The position numbers and the translations under genes are program-made. The notes under the pieces were generated by a model that did no database searches, had not been told where the DNA came from, and saw nothing but the letters and a program-made list of their open reading frames with translations. Positions 1-9,262 of a stretch of 64,000 nucleotides of DNA are shown piece by piece (the first letter of the stretch is position 1; each line of letters begins with the position of its first letter). Origin of the DNA: a bacterium (GTDB lineage: Bacteria > Electryoneota > JAOADG01); NCBI GenBank assembly GCA_026417415.1, contig JAOADG010000037.1, positions 1 through 64,000 on the forward strand. Direction: 5' to 3'.

Positions 1-110
1 AGCGAGAGAATTTCAAAAATAGATTAGCAGTGTTTGAACTCCATTCTGAAAGAATACAATGAAACGATAGAAAAATGCTATAATTTTTCTACTATGGTTA
101 GTATATAAAA

Positions 111-764
111 TTATTTTTTCTTATGGTACCAACTTACCCCACTGATTTTGAAATCCTGATGAAAAAATTCTTCCACTGCTTTCATTACACCATTCCAAGT
201 GGGGGTATAGTCATGGCCAGCAATGACCCGATTGGGTTTGAGTTTAGGGTACCAATGGGATAAATCATTTTTCACATTCGCATAATCATGGGCAGCATCA
301 ATAAAAATAAAATCTACGCTACTATCGTCAAATCGCTTGCTGGCTTCTTCTGAAGTCATTTGAAGTGGAATAAAAAAACGATGAAGGTTTGCTTGTTTCA
401 TATTCTTATCAAAAGCATCATACAAACTTCCACCGCATTGGGATACTTGATTTTCGTGCTCTTCTGAACCTTTCCAGGTATCTACAGCGTAAATTGTAAT
501 GTTTTTGTTTCGGTTGAAACTTTCCACGATAAGAAAGGATAAACTTTTACCTAAGTAGGTTCCAACTTCAACAAATACAGCACCATCTTTAGCACACTGA
601 ATTTGTTTAAGATACAGATCATCAAAATCAAACCAACCTTCAAATCGAAAGAAAACGTGTGGTAAATGTTTTCGCTTACGAAACAGATTGAGCAATGGAC
701 AAAGGATGGCTTGAATGCGATATCGGAACTGACGAGCAAGTACTTTGAGTACACGGAATTTCAA
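111..764 (-). CDS. class I SAM-dependent methyltransferase (Methyltransf_24-like)
   Basis: A 217-residue protein with a Rossmann-type SAM fold. The glycine-rich motif I reads VEVGTYLGKS (about residues 66-75). An acidic strand-2 motif, AVDTW, and FIFIDAAHDY follow, then VIAGHDY near residue 182. This pattern is seen in small methyltransferases that act on sugars or cephalosporin-like substrates; the substrate here cannot be read. No ATG lies near the start. The TTG at 762-764 has GAGG just upstream, and its TTGA overlaps the stop of the preceding aminotransferase, so the two are probably translationally coupled. It is the last gene of the topA-led run. Confidence 0.75.
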   Translation of the reverse strand: MKFRVLKVLARQFRYRIQAILCPLLNLFRKRKHLPHVFFRFEGWFDFDDLYLKQIQCAKDGAVFVEVGTYLGKSLSFLIVESFNRNKNITIYAVDTWKGSEEHENQVSQCGGSLYDAFDKNMKQANLHRFFIPLQMTSEEASKRFDDSSVDFIFIDAAHDYANVKNDLSHWYPKLKPNRVIAGHDYTPTWNGVMKAVEEFFHQDFKISGVSWYHKKK

Positions 765-1993
765 ACTGACCTCGCATACAGTTGAGCGATTTTCAGCAAT
801 GCTTTCTTAAGAACATCTTCTCGACAGAGTGTAGTAAAGACCAGACAAGGAAATGAAAAATGATAAAAATAACCTGGATGGACCGCTACGTTTTTCTTTA
901 ATAAATGAATGGCTGCACATTCATCATTTTCATTTTCATCTAATAATAACCATGCATAGACGCCATTATCTGGAATAACTAGATTATTCATTTCGTTCGC
1001 TTGAGAAAATTCATAGACAAATTGCTTGCGTTGCATCACGATTTCTGAGATCCGTTCGGTTTCCTTTTGATAGGTAGAATGTTTTTCTAAGATATATTGG
1101 ATGGCGTATTGTGTTATATCTGGGACAGGCAAAAAAGAATCCATGATAAATTCAATGACCTTTAATGTGTCTCTTACGAGTTCTTTTTTCCCATCAATGA
1201 GTATCCAACCAATTTTGTGAGATGGCATCGCAAAGATTTTAGAGACACCGTTGAGGATAAAAAATAAAGGAAATTCGGATATAGAATTGAAGTAAAAGTA
1301 CTCCTTTCTCTCAAAAAAACCTTGAACGAAGTCATAACGAAACGAGTGAAATACCTCATCAACCACAATAGGTAAGTTGTTTCGCATTAAAAATGGCCAT
1401 TTCAGTAATTCCGATAAAAAAAATCGATTTGTTTCGCTACCGGTTGGGTTGTGCGGATTGATGAGTATTACAGCAGCAACTTCATCTCCTAATACCTCAT
1501 GCTTTAAGGTTTCAGAATCATAGTCAAAATTAGGTTCTAAATAGTCAAGGGAATAACCACGTAATTCTACATTTGCAATAGTAGAAAGAATATCAAAGAG
1601 AGGATATCCAGGGGTTGGAATCAGAAATTTAGAATGCTTACATCCAAGCAATTGAAATATGATCCAATAGGAAAAGCTTGTTCCGGGAGTAATGACAATC
1701 TGATCAGCATCAACTGAAAGACCTTGACAAAAGTACCAATCGGCAATGGCTTCACGTAAAATTGGTAGTCCTAATGGATGAGGATGATAGGCCTTTGAAT
1801 TTTGGATAGCATACTCATAAGCTGCTTCAATAAGTTCCTCGTCTAAAGTGAGACCTTGCTTGAACCAATTGACGTTGACTAAATCAATAAATCCTTTTTT
1901 AAATTTTGAGCGTTCGTATTGGATTGAGTAAAGATTCGGTTCACCTTTCAAAAAAGACCGACTTAGGTCAGAAAAAATAAAATCAGAGTCCAT
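761..1993 (-). CDS. PLP-dependent aminotransferase, class I/II fold
   Basis: A 410-residue fold-type I aminotransferase. Visible motifs are ITPGTSFSYW, the cofactor-binding stretch INPHNPTG, the PLP Asp in IVVDEVFH, and the Schiff-base Lys in NGVSKIFAMPSHKIGW. The spacing fits the aspartate aminotransferase superfamily; the amino acid used is not evident. ATG start. It lies 8 nt after the amidase gene and overlaps the methyltransferase gene by 4 nt. It could be a biosynthetic or catabolic transaminase or a C-S lyase-like member. Confidence 0.75.
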   Translation of the reverse strand: MDSDFIFSDLSRSFLKGEPNLYSIQYERSKFKKGFIDLVNVNWFKQGLTLDEELIEAAYEYAIQNSKAYHPHPLGLPILREAIADWYFCQGLSVDADQIVITPGTSFSYWIIFQLLGCKHSKFLIPTPGYPLFDILSTIANVELRGYSLDYLEPNFDYDSETLKHEVLGDEVAAVILINPHNPTGSETNRFFLSELLKWPFLMRNNLPIVVDEVFHSFRYDFVQGFFERKEYFYFNSISEFPLFFILNGVSKIFAMPSHKIGWILIDGKKELVRDTLKVIEFIMDSFLPVPDITQYAIQYILEKHSTYQKETERISEIVMQRKQFVYEFSQANEMNNLVIPDNGVYAWLLLDENENDECAAIHLLKKNVAVHPGYFYHFSFPCLVFTTLCREDVLKKALLKIAQLYARSV

Positions 1994-2001
1994 AGTAAAC
2001 T

Positions 2002-2634
2002 TTACCTATCTTGAATGCTTGGTTGCCATGAAGATTCGTTTCTTGGCCAGGGATCAGGGAAAGGTGCACCATCAGCGGCAATAGCCCATTCTTCTGGGGT
2101 CATATTCGGATCCTTTTTCCCTATGTTGGAAATGGAACGATGACTGACCACGGTTTGTATGGGTAAAAAGGATTTTAACCAGCGAACCAATGCTCTACAC
2201 GCTTCTAATTGCTTAAGGGAATAAGCACGTCGTTCACTGCCTTCACCATTCCAAACATGCAGCAATTCTATTCCTATGGAAAAAAGATTGTAATCTCGAG
2301 GTTTGCATTTCGTTGCGTGTTTAGCAGCTTCCGTAATGGGTACCATTTCAATGATTTTACCATTTGGCTCAATGATATAATGAGCGGATACTCGATAACG
2401 GTCAAACACTTTTTTAATTCGTGCGTAACGTAAATCGTAAGAATGTTTCGGATCAAAACTTGAATGGAGTACGATAGAAGTAATTGGGTAACCTTGTCTA
2501 TCTATGAAATGCTTTGACCAAAATTTTGGATTACTAACAATAGGTGGTTTGGAAACGCTGTCCGTCTGGGATTGGGAAATTGATGGTTGTATCAGAGCAA
2601 AAACAAAAATAACAAAAGGATAAATTAAATGCAT
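2002..2634 (-). CDS. secreted N-acetylmuramoyl-L-alanine amidase (Amidase_2/PGRP type)
   Basis: A 210-residue protein with an N-terminal signal peptide (about residues 1-21). The amidase_2 fold shows a first zinc His in IVLHSS (about residue 57), SAHYIIEPNGKI, and the second zinc His and catalytic Lys in SHRSISNIGKKDP. Such enzymes cut the amide between MurNAc and L-Ala in peptidoglycan or recycle anhydro-muropeptides. The signal peptide indicates periplasmic action. The ATG overlaps the stop of the upstream nucleotidase (TAATG), which suggests coupled translation. Confidence 0.8.
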   Translation of the reverse strand: MHLIYPFVIFVFALIQPSISQSQTDSVSKPPIVSNPKFWSKHFIDRQGYPITSIVLHSSFDPKHSYDLRYARIKKVFDRYRVSAHYIIEPNGKIIEMVPITEAAKHATKCKPRDYNLFSIGIELLHVWNGEGSERRAYSLKQLEACRALVRWLKSFLPIQTVVSHRSISNIGKKDPNMTPEEWAIAADGAPFPDPWPRNESSWQPSIQDR

Positions 2635-4142
2635 TACTTTTTAACCCACCAATGATGAATACTGGAATGAATCACTTGCTCTTTTTCTATTCGTTGAATG
2701 AAAACATCTTTCGTTGGAATACCGATATCCACGATTTGCTTTGCATCCAAAGGATAACCAAAATACTTTTTCCATTGTGCTGCTACGTATTGGTTTGTTG
2801 CAATGGTATAAATCTGCTTATCATTGCACTCTTTATCGTTTACCTTCAAAGAAAGAATCTTATTGCCTTCACTTTGTATTTGTATTCCAGAACATTGGAT
2901 GAAATCCTGAGATACTTGCAATCGGTATTCAAACATTTTTTTCAATTCAGAACCAGAAACAGAGATGCGTACTACACTATTTCCAAACGGTTCTAATTGC
3001 CAAACATCAATTTTTCTTATCGGTCCACGTAACCAATCCACACGAATTCCACCCGAGTTGTAAAGTCCAATATCTGTTCCCAAATAATTTTGTAAACTTT
3101 CACAAACCCAATTTCCTACATTTGATTCACCGTCAAACTTTCTAATAAAATCTGTTTTCAGTTCACCTATCACTTTTCCCAATTCATCTTGAACAATTTT
3201 TTCATGTTGAATTAAAATCTTGTACAGATTCGAATCCACTGGAAGTCCCCGATTAGGTCCTATTTCCACAAGTGTAGTCATTGATTGAATCACTTCATTT
3301 TTCACTGTATCCACCTTCAAATCCACACGTCCCAGATACCTTCCATATTGACCTGCTTGAACAATTCGGGTTCCATTCACCAAATAATCTTTGGTCGTTA
3401 TAGAATGGCTGTGACCACCTACGATTAGATCAAATCCTGGTACATTTAGCGCTAATTGAATATCTTGTTCTAAACCTTGATGAGTTACAGCGATTAAGAC
3501 ATCTGCATGTGATTCCATTCGTTGAACGAAGTTACGTGCAATAGGAATGATCGCGCGAATCTCAACTTGGTCCAAATGTTTTGGATGGACCACAGAAGCC
3601 AAATCTTCAAGAGTAAAAGCAATAATAGCAAACACTACACCATTTCTAACGAATGTTTTCTCTTGGATAAAAATTGGTTGTTGTGAATCTTTGTAAACAA
3701 GGTTTGCACTTACCAAAGAAATACTGCTATCTAAAGCACTTTGAAAATCTTTTAAGGCATCCATACCATAATCAAATTCATGATTTCCAACAGCAATCAC
3801 ATCTGGTTTTAAAAGATTAAGCACATCGGCTTGTTTTTTCCCTTTTGATAGGGCGGAAATAGGACCACCTGTAAATTCGTCACCTGCATCAAATGTAAGG
3901 GAAGTTGGAACCGAATTTCTCCATTCATGTAACAATCCACTTAAATAATGTACACCACCTACAGAATCAGGGACAGTATTTTCAAATTTTCTAACCAATT
4001 GTGGCATATTCATTGAGTGCAGATCATTCCAATGAAAAATAGATGCGGACACAAGTTCTGTTGCATGAATAGTTCCATATCCAACGAAAACAAACAAAAA
4101 AAGAATGATGGATAAATTTAACTTTTCAAATCGCAGTGACAT
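2634..4142 (-). CDS. secreted 5'-nucleotidase / 2',3'-cyclic phosphodiesterase (UshA family)
   Basis: A 502-residue two-domain enzyme. The N-terminal metallophosphoesterase half has HWNDLHS (usually HTNDxHG), DAGDEFTGG, AVGNHEFDYG, AVTHQGLEQD and GGHSHS as metal ligands. The C-terminal 5_nucleotid_C half has YNSGGIR. I chose the ATG at 4142, not an upstream in-frame codon, because AGGA precedes it and a signal peptide (about residues 1-27) begins there. The longer form would overlap the EIIA-like gene by 92 nt. It likely hydrolyses nucleotides in the periplasm for nucleoside or phosphate scavenging. Confidence 0.82.
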   Translation of the reverse strand: MSLRFEKLNLSIILFLFVFVGYGTIHATELVSASIFHWNDLHSMNMPQLVRKFENTVPDSVGGVHYLSGLLHEWRNSVPTSLTFDAGDEFTGGPISALSKGKKQADVLNLLKPDVIAVGNHEFDYGMDALKDFQSALDSSISLVSANLVYKDSQQPIFIQEKTFVRNGVVFAIIAFTLEDLASVVHPKHLDQVEIRAIIPIARNFVQRMESHADVLIAVTHQGLEQDIQLALNVPGFDLIVGGHSHSITTKDYLVNGTRIVQAGQYGRYLGRVDLKVDTVKNEVIQSMTTLVEIGPNRGLPVDSNLYKILIQHEKIVQDELGKVIGELKTDFIRKFDGESNVGNWVCESLQNYLGTDIGLYNSGGIRVDWLRGPIRKIDVWQLEPFGNSVVRISVSGSELKKMFEYRLQVSQDFIQCSGIQIQSEGNKILSLKVNDKECNDKQIYTIATNQYVAAQWKKYFGYPLDAKQIVDIGIPTKDVFIQRIEKEQVIHSSIHHWWVKK

Positions 4143-4488
4143 GACATCCTCGCTGAAACGCTTGCTGACAGCTTTCAAGCAAATCCGGCAAAGGCAAAAG
4201 GGTTCGTTTAGTCGCAAAACTTAATAACATCGGAAGAGAAAAACCACACACAAGGTAGTCACCTTTCTGGGCTATGGTGCGAATGATCCGCTCAGCAGTG
4301 GTACCGGGAGCATCTGCAAACCAAACGATCACGGTATCCATTTGTGGTCGTTCTAATTGATGAAATTCTGGTTCAAAGGAGATAGCGATTAATCCTGTCT
4401 CTATTTTTAAGATTGCTTGGATTTCTTCAATTAAAGCAATCCCCCAATTGCCGCGTGTGACAATTATTCCAATGGGAGATTTATTCAA
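4126..4488 (-). CDS. PTS EIIA (mannose family)-like protein lacking the phosphorylatable His
   Basis: A 120-residue protein with the EIIA-Man fold pattern: an N-terminal beta strand IGIIV, a loop, then an amphipathic helix, and a later GFSLPMLLSF resembling the GxNLPML segment of the family. In classical EIIA-Man the first loop is T-H-G with the phospho-accepting His. Here it is T-R-G (about residues 11-13), so phosphotransfer looks impossible at that site. The TTG start has GAGG upstream and overlaps the hprK stop by 8 nt. The position right after hprK suggests a regulatory role. Confidence 0.65.
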   Translation of the reverse strand: MNKSPIGIIVTRGNWGIALIEEIQAILKIETGLIAISFEPEFHQLERPQMDTVIVWFADAPGTTAERIIRTIAQKGDYLVCGFSLPMLLSFATKRTLLPLPDLLESCQQAFQRGCHVTAI

Positions 4489-5461
4489 AATCGCCCTCGA
4501 TATGTTTACGAATTTGACGTTTGCGTTCTATTTCACGTTGAAGATTTTCAGTAAATTCTTTGGCACTGTTAATGCCTAACAATCTCAACAAATAATTTAG
4601 TGCAACGATTTCAGCCAACACCGCAAGATATTTACCCGGCACAACAGGTAGTTGAATATAAGGAAGCTTAACACCAAGCAATTCTATTTCTTTTGTTTCT
4701 AAACCTATACGTTCTATATCCTCTTCGCTAGCATCAGTAATCAACTCAAGTACGACTTCCACTCGTTTTTGCAAACGAACTGCTCGTACTCCAAACAAAT
4801 GTTCAACATTTAAGATACCTAATCCTCTCACTTCAATTACGTGACGAAGCAATTCAGGTGCTCTACCCATTAAAATGCCTGTCATCCGTTTAGAAAGATC
4901 AACCACATCATCTGCGACTAACCGATGGCCTCGTTCAATTAAATCCAAAGCTAATTCGGATTTTCCTGAACGAGCTTTACCATAAATCAAAATGCCTACT
5001 CCATATACATCCACCAAAACGCCATGAACTTGTATTTTAGGAGCAAAGCGTTCATCTAAAGAGGTCCCTAACTGACTAATCAATTCAGTAGTAGACAGAG
5101 GAGTGGTTACCAAGGGGACGTGATACCGATTGGAAAGTTCAATCATTTCAGGTGACGGGACATTCTTGTCAGTAAGAATGATCAAGGGAATTGGATAACG
5201 AAATACCTCTTCAATACTATGGTATCGCGCTTCTGATGTTAAATTCCGTAAGTAACCATTTTCAGTATTACCTAAAATTTGTATACGATCGAATCGGAAA
5301 TTTCCAAAATAGCCAGTAATTGCTAAAGCGGGACGATTTAAATCCTTTTCATAAATTAGACGATCAAGACCACTTTGACCGCTGACCAATTCAAACTGAA
5401 AACGTTCACCTAAATCATCAATAATTTCTTTTACAGGAATGGGTTCTGCTTTAATCTCCAT
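4481..5461 (-). CDS. hprK: HPr kinase/phosphorylase
   Basis: A 326-residue, full-length bifunctional HprK, which phosphorylates and dephosphorylates a Ser of HPr in response to energy state. The N-terminal domain spans roughly residues 1-130. The P-loop GKARSGKSELA follows VDVYGVGILIYG, then the VADD metal-binding motif, and the HprK signature IEVRGLGILNVEHLFG. The P-loop shows ARSGKS where SGIGKS is usual. No HPr or EI gene is in the window. It sits 9 nt after hpf, a common gene order in Gram-negative bacteria with a regulatory PTS. Confidence 0.92.
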   Translation of the reverse strand: MEIKAEPIPVKEIIDDLGERFQFELVSGQSGLDRLIYEKDLNRPALAITGYFGNFRFDRIQILGNTENGYLRNLTSEARYHSIEEVFRYPIPLIILTDKNVPSPEMIELSNRYHVPLVTTPLSTTELISQLGTSLDERFAPKIQVHGVLVDVYGVGILIYGKARSGKSELALDLIERGHRLVADDVVDLSKRMTGILMGRAPELLRHVIEVRGLGILNVEHLFGVRAVRLQKRVEVVLELITDASEEDIERIGLETKEIELLGVKLPYIQLPVVPGKYLAVLAEIVALNYLLRLLGINSAKEFTENLQREIERKRQIRKHIEGDFE

Positions 5462-5470
5462 AAATCAAGG

Positions 5471-5761
5471 TTACAATTTTTTCAATTTCTCTTTATATCG
5501 TTGAATTTGGACCGTCATTTTTTTGCATACAATCGGCATAAGTTCTAAAAATTGTTGATTTCCTTCAACTTCACTATTGAAGGTATGTTGAGGAACACGA
5601 ACTGTGAGATCTACATGACGAACACCATGATCGGTAGTTAATACTACTTGAATTTCATGAATGCCATCAAAATGTTTACTCAGCGTTTCTACTTCTTTGC
5701 GAACTTCACGTTCTAACTTTTCAGATAACTTAAAACGTCTAGTTGTGACTTGGACATTCAT
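5471..5761 (-). CDS. hpf: ribosome hibernation-promoting factor (short HPF / RaiA family)
   Basis: A 96-residue protein of the short HPF/YfiA type. It begins MNVQVTTRRFKLSE, followed by a beta-alpha-beta-beta-beta-alpha pattern and a basic C-terminal helix (QRYKEKLKKL). The C-terminal dimerisation domain of long HPF is absent. It would bind the decoding region of idle 30S subunits. The ATG has a strong AGGAGG spaced by 5 nt. It lies between xerC and hprK with gaps of 8 and 9 nt. Confidence 0.85.
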   Translation of the reverse strand: MNVQVTTRRFKLSEKLEREVRKEVETLSKHFDGIHEIQVVLTTDHGVRHVDLTVRVPQHTFNSEVEGNQQFLELMPIVCKKMTVQIQRYKEKLKKL

Positions 5762-5769
5762 AGTTCCTC

Positions 5770-6690
5770 CTATTGGTTCCTTAGATTTCCACGTGGGTGC
5801 TTTTTCCGTAACAATTCAAGAAGAGGGGAATGATCGAAATGAGTATAAATTTGTGTGGTGGAGAGACGGCTGTGACCTAAAAGCGCTTGAACTGCACGAA
5901 TTTCTGCACCTGCCGATAAAATGTGTGTTGCAAAACTATGTCGCAATTGGTGTGGGGTAACGTTGGTACCGAATTGTACATTTCTGAGTAGATTAGAAAC
6001 AATACGCTGAACCGTACGTATTGAAATCGCTTGCCCTTTGTTTCCAATGGTTACTGGCGACACAGAAATGCCAATTTCGTTTTCAACTTTTCTCTCTATG
6101 AGATACGTCAGCAATGCATTCCAAGCATAATCTGATAAAGGTACACTCCGAATTTTTGATCCTTTACCTTGAACTTCAATCCGTTGTTCATTGGGATGGA
6201 TATCGCATAAGCGTAAAGAACAAAACTCTGAAACACGTAAACCGCTTCCATAAAGTCCTTCTAAAATCCAACGATCACGTGCACATAAAAAACCGCTCTG
6301 TTCTTGAATATCTAATTCTGAATTAAGTTTTGATTCAGATAAAGAGCGGGGAAGTTGTTTAGATGACTTTGGTATTCTAGTCGCACGAACAGGATTTTTC
6401 GTAACCAAATTACGGCGTAAAAGAAAGCGAAAAAAAGAGGATAAGGTCGCTCGTTCTCTGGCTACAGTACGAGAGGATAAACCAAGTTTAATTCTACTAT
6501 GAAGATAGGATTGAATTTCTGAAGTGGTCAAACTTTGAAGTTTAGAAAGTACCAAACCGCCCAACCATTTTGAAAATGCTTCTATATCTCGTTGATAGGC
6601 CAGTTCAGAATGGGTACTCCCACTACGGCGCAATCGCAAATCAGCAAGAAATTCCTGAAGTAAATTCACGTCCAACGGAATGATTGTCAC
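5770..6690 (-). CDS. xerC: tyrosine recombinase XerC/XerD
   Basis: A 306-residue integrase-family protein of Xer length. The N-terminal SAM-like core-binding domain (about 1-95) is followed by the catalytic domain. Catalytic residues seen are Arg in GSGLRVSE, Lys in GKGSKIRS, His-x-x-Arg in HQLRHSFATH, His in LLGHSRLSTTQ, and the nucleophilic Tyr in IYTHFD. It should resolve chromosome dimers at dif with a partner Xer; XerC versus XerD is not decidable here. The GTG start is weakly supported: AG lies close upstream and no better in-frame start exists. Confidence 0.85.
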   Translation of the reverse strand: MTIIPLDVNLLQEFLADLRLRRSGSTHSELAYQRDIEAFSKWLGGLVLSKLQSLTTSEIQSYLHSRIKLGLSSRTVARERATLSSFFRFLLRRNLVTKNPVRATRIPKSSKQLPRSLSESKLNSELDIQEQSGFLCARDRWILEGLYGSGLRVSEFCSLRLCDIHPNEQRIEVQGKGSKIRSVPLSDYAWNALLTYLIERKVENEIGISVSPVTIGNKGQAISIRTVQRIVSNLLRNVQFGTNVTPHQLRHSFATHILSAGAEIRAVQALLGHSRLSTTQIYTHFDHSPLLELLRKKHPRGNLRNQ

Positions 6691-6714
6691 CTCAAAATGA
6701 GCGTACGATACAAT

Positions 6715-9048
6715 TTACTTTTTCTTTTTCCGTTTTGAAACATTTTTCTGCTCTTTTGTGGTTTTGCTCGCATTTTTTTTAGTTGAGCTTGTTTTGGTTT
6801 GAACTTGTTGACTCTTGCTTGGTTTATTTTGAGTTGCTACAGTGTAAGAGCCATCCATTGTTCGCTTTACATTGACGATACCACGACAAGTTGGAAAGCG
6901 AGTACACGAGAAAAACACACCAAATCGCCCCTTTTTCGCAGTCATCGGTGAACCACATTCTGGACACCCCTCTAAACCCACTTCTTCCATTGTTAACGAA
7001 ATACCGTTTTCTTTCCCATTACTATTTGATGAAGTAGAATCTGAAGAAGTTGAAGAGGTTATCTTCCGAACATTTTTACATTTTGGATAGTTGGAACAAC
7101 CGTAAAAACTTCCAAAACGGCTAGTCCGTAATACCATTGAACTACCACACAATTCACAGGGTTCAATGGTTAGATCTTCTGCATTTTCTTTTGGTAAAGA
7201 AGAACCGTTTTCATTGATTTTTTTAATGGCTTGACATTCAGGACAACGTAAATAAGCACCAAACTTGCTGATACGAAGCTGCATTTTGGGATGACCATTG
7301 GGACAAGTTTCATCGGTTTCAATAAATGCTTGATCTTTTAATTCCTTTACTTTCTTTTGTACTACATTCAGTTTTGCTTGAAGAGGTTTATACAACTCTT
7401 CAACCACCTTTTGCCATTTTCCTTTTCCAGCTTCAATTGCATCCAACTCCGCTTCCATCTGAGCAGTAAATTCCACATTAAAAAGTTCAGGAAATTCTCT
7501 TACCAACAATTGATTGACCACTTTTCCCAAAGGAGTGGGTTGTAATTTTTTATCAATACGTGTGATGTATTCACGATCGAATAGTGTTTGGATAATGGTT
7601 GCGTATGTGGAGGGACGGCCTATTCCTAATTCATCTAAATCTTTAACTAAGTTAGCTTCAGTAAAACGTGAAGGTGGTTCAGTAAAATGCTGTGAAGGGG
7701 TTACTTGATCAAGCGGGATCTGAATACCTTGTTCTAATCCTTTAGGTAACAAACCACCATTTTCTTCTTCATCATCACGACCATACAATTTTAGGTAACC
7801 ATCAAACAGCAAACGTTGTCCATTCGCGCGAAAGATTGCTTTTTCTCGTACTTGAATATCTGCAGATTGCCTTTCAAAACGAGCTGCTTCCATTTGACAA
7901 GCAACTGTGCGGCGCCAGATCAGGTCATACAATTTGTACTGCTCACCAGTCAATGCATCTTTGATTTGTTCAGGGTGACGACGCACATCAGTAGGTCGTA
8001 TTGCTTCGTGTGCGTCTTGAGCTTCACCTTTATTTTTGTATTGGCGAATGTTTTCTGGAATGTATTCCTTTCCAAAAAGTTTCACAATTTCGTTTCGTAT
8101 GGATTGTACAGCTTCATCTGCCAATCTTACTGAATCTGTACGCATATAAGTGATTAAACCCACGGGACCTTCCTCAGGCAAATCAACGCCTTCATACAAT
8201 TGCTGAGCAATGGACATCGTTCTACGAACACCAAAACCCAATTTAGAAGATGCTGCTTGTTGGAGAGTTGAGGTCGTAAAAGGTGGTGGTGGATTCTTGC
8301 GAACAGTTTTGGTTTCTAATGAAATTACTGTTCCAACTTGGTGTTGACAATACTCTACAATTTCATTTACCTGTTCTGCTAAGTAACGATCACTTTTAAT
8401 GCAATCCCATTGAACCAACTTTGTACCTACCATTTGTTGATCCACCAAAAAATCACCGTGAATAGTCCAATACTCTTCAGGAACGAAAGATAAAATTTCT
8501 TCTTCACGTTCACATAAAAGACGTAAAGCCACCGATTGAACTCTTCCAGCGGAAATTCCGGTTTTTACAGTACGCCATAAAAGAGGACTTACCAAATACC
8601 CTACCAAACGATCAAGTACGCGTCTTGCCTGTTGGGCATTAACGCGATGGTAATCAATTGCACGGGGATTTTGGATAGCTTTCAAAACAGCAGTTTTTGT
8701 AATTTCTTCAAATTCTATTCGTGCATACTTTGTAGCTTTTTTTTCAATGACCTTAGATACGTGCCATGCAATTGCTTCGCCTTCACGATCAGGATCTGTT
8801 GCAATGAATACTTCTTTACCTGCAGTAGTGCTTTGAAGTTGTTTAATAATTTTTTCTTTACCTTCAATGACTACATAATGAGGTTCAAATGATTTTTCTA
8901 TATTCACGCCTAATTCATTGATCGGTAAATCTTTGATATGTCCAATCGTAGCAATGGTCTCGTACTGATTGCCTAAATATTTATTCAAAGCTTTGACTTT
9001 AGTTGGGGATTCTACAACAACTACAATTTTATTTTTTTTTGAATTCAA
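6715..9048 (-). CDS. topA: DNA topoisomerase I
   Basis: A 777-residue type IA topoisomerase that relaxes negative supercoils. The Toprim domain opens with VVVESPTKVKAL and contains DPDREGEAIAWH. The active-site Tyr is in ITYMRTDSVR. Three C-terminal Cys4 zinc ribbons are present (about residues 590-740), each ending in patterns like CSNYPKC or CTRFPTC. They are followed by a Lys/Thr/Ser-rich tail (SKRKKKK). The start is TTG with AAGGA upstream. A run of nine A bases sits just inside the 5' end. First gene of a nine-gene run. Confidence 0.95.
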   Translation of the reverse strand: MNSKKNKIVVVVESPTKVKALNKYLGNQYETIATIGHIKDLPINELGVNIEKSFEPHYVVIEGKEKIIKQLQSTTAGKEVFIATDPDREGEAIAWHVSKVIEKKATKYARIEFEEITKTAVLKAIQNPRAIDYHRVNAQQARRVLDRLVGYLVSPLLWRTVKTGISAGRVQSVALRLLCEREEEILSFVPEEYWTIHGDFLVDQQMVGTKLVQWDCIKSDRYLAEQVNEIVEYCQHQVGTVISLETKTVRKNPPPPFTTSTLQQAASSKLGFGVRRTMSIAQQLYEGVDLPEEGPVGLITYMRTDSVRLADEAVQSIRNEIVKLFGKEYIPENIRQYKNKGEAQDAHEAIRPTDVRRHPEQIKDALTGEQYKLYDLIWRRTVACQMEAARFERQSADIQVREKAIFRANGQRLLFDGYLKLYGRDDEEENGGLLPKGLEQGIQIPLDQVTPSQHFTEPPSRFTEANLVKDLDELGIGRPSTYATIIQTLFDREYITRIDKKLQPTPLGKVVNQLLVREFPELFNVEFTAQMEAELDAIEAGKGKWQKVVEELYKPLQAKLNVVQKKVKELKDQAFIETDETCPNGHPKMQLRISKFGAYLRCPECQAIKKINENGSSLPKENAEDLTIEPCELCGSSMVLRTSRFGSFYGCSNYPKCKNVRKITSSTSSDSTSSNSNGKENGISLTMEEVGLEGCPECGSPMTAKKGRFGVFFSCTRFPTCRGIVNVKRTMDGSYTVATQNKPSKSQQVQTKTSSTKKNASKTTKEQKNVSKRKKKK

Positions 9049-9262
9049 TCTTTATCCTTTCAATCTCTCAAATTTTCACTCAGTTCTTGAAATGAATACT
9101 CAGTTTAGTGATTACGGTAAAAACGAAAAAACAAAAAATAAAGATTTCATTTGATAGAAAGTATTGACGAACTTTAGTAAAAAAAATGCTCTAAAATAGA
9201 TCCACTAAACAAATCTGAAAACCACAATTTTGAATGAGTGCAATGCTAAGTTTAAATAGTCA

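Noticed and set aside
2652-2996. 114-codon plus-strand ORF inside the 5'-nucleotidase gene
   Set aside because: Antisense shadow of the conserved C-terminal domain.
9049-9262. Gap between secA and topA examined for a terminator, promoter and small genes
   Set aside because: Only weak hairpins, a weak TTTACC/TATTCA pair and ORFs below 21 codons; nothing strong enough to list.
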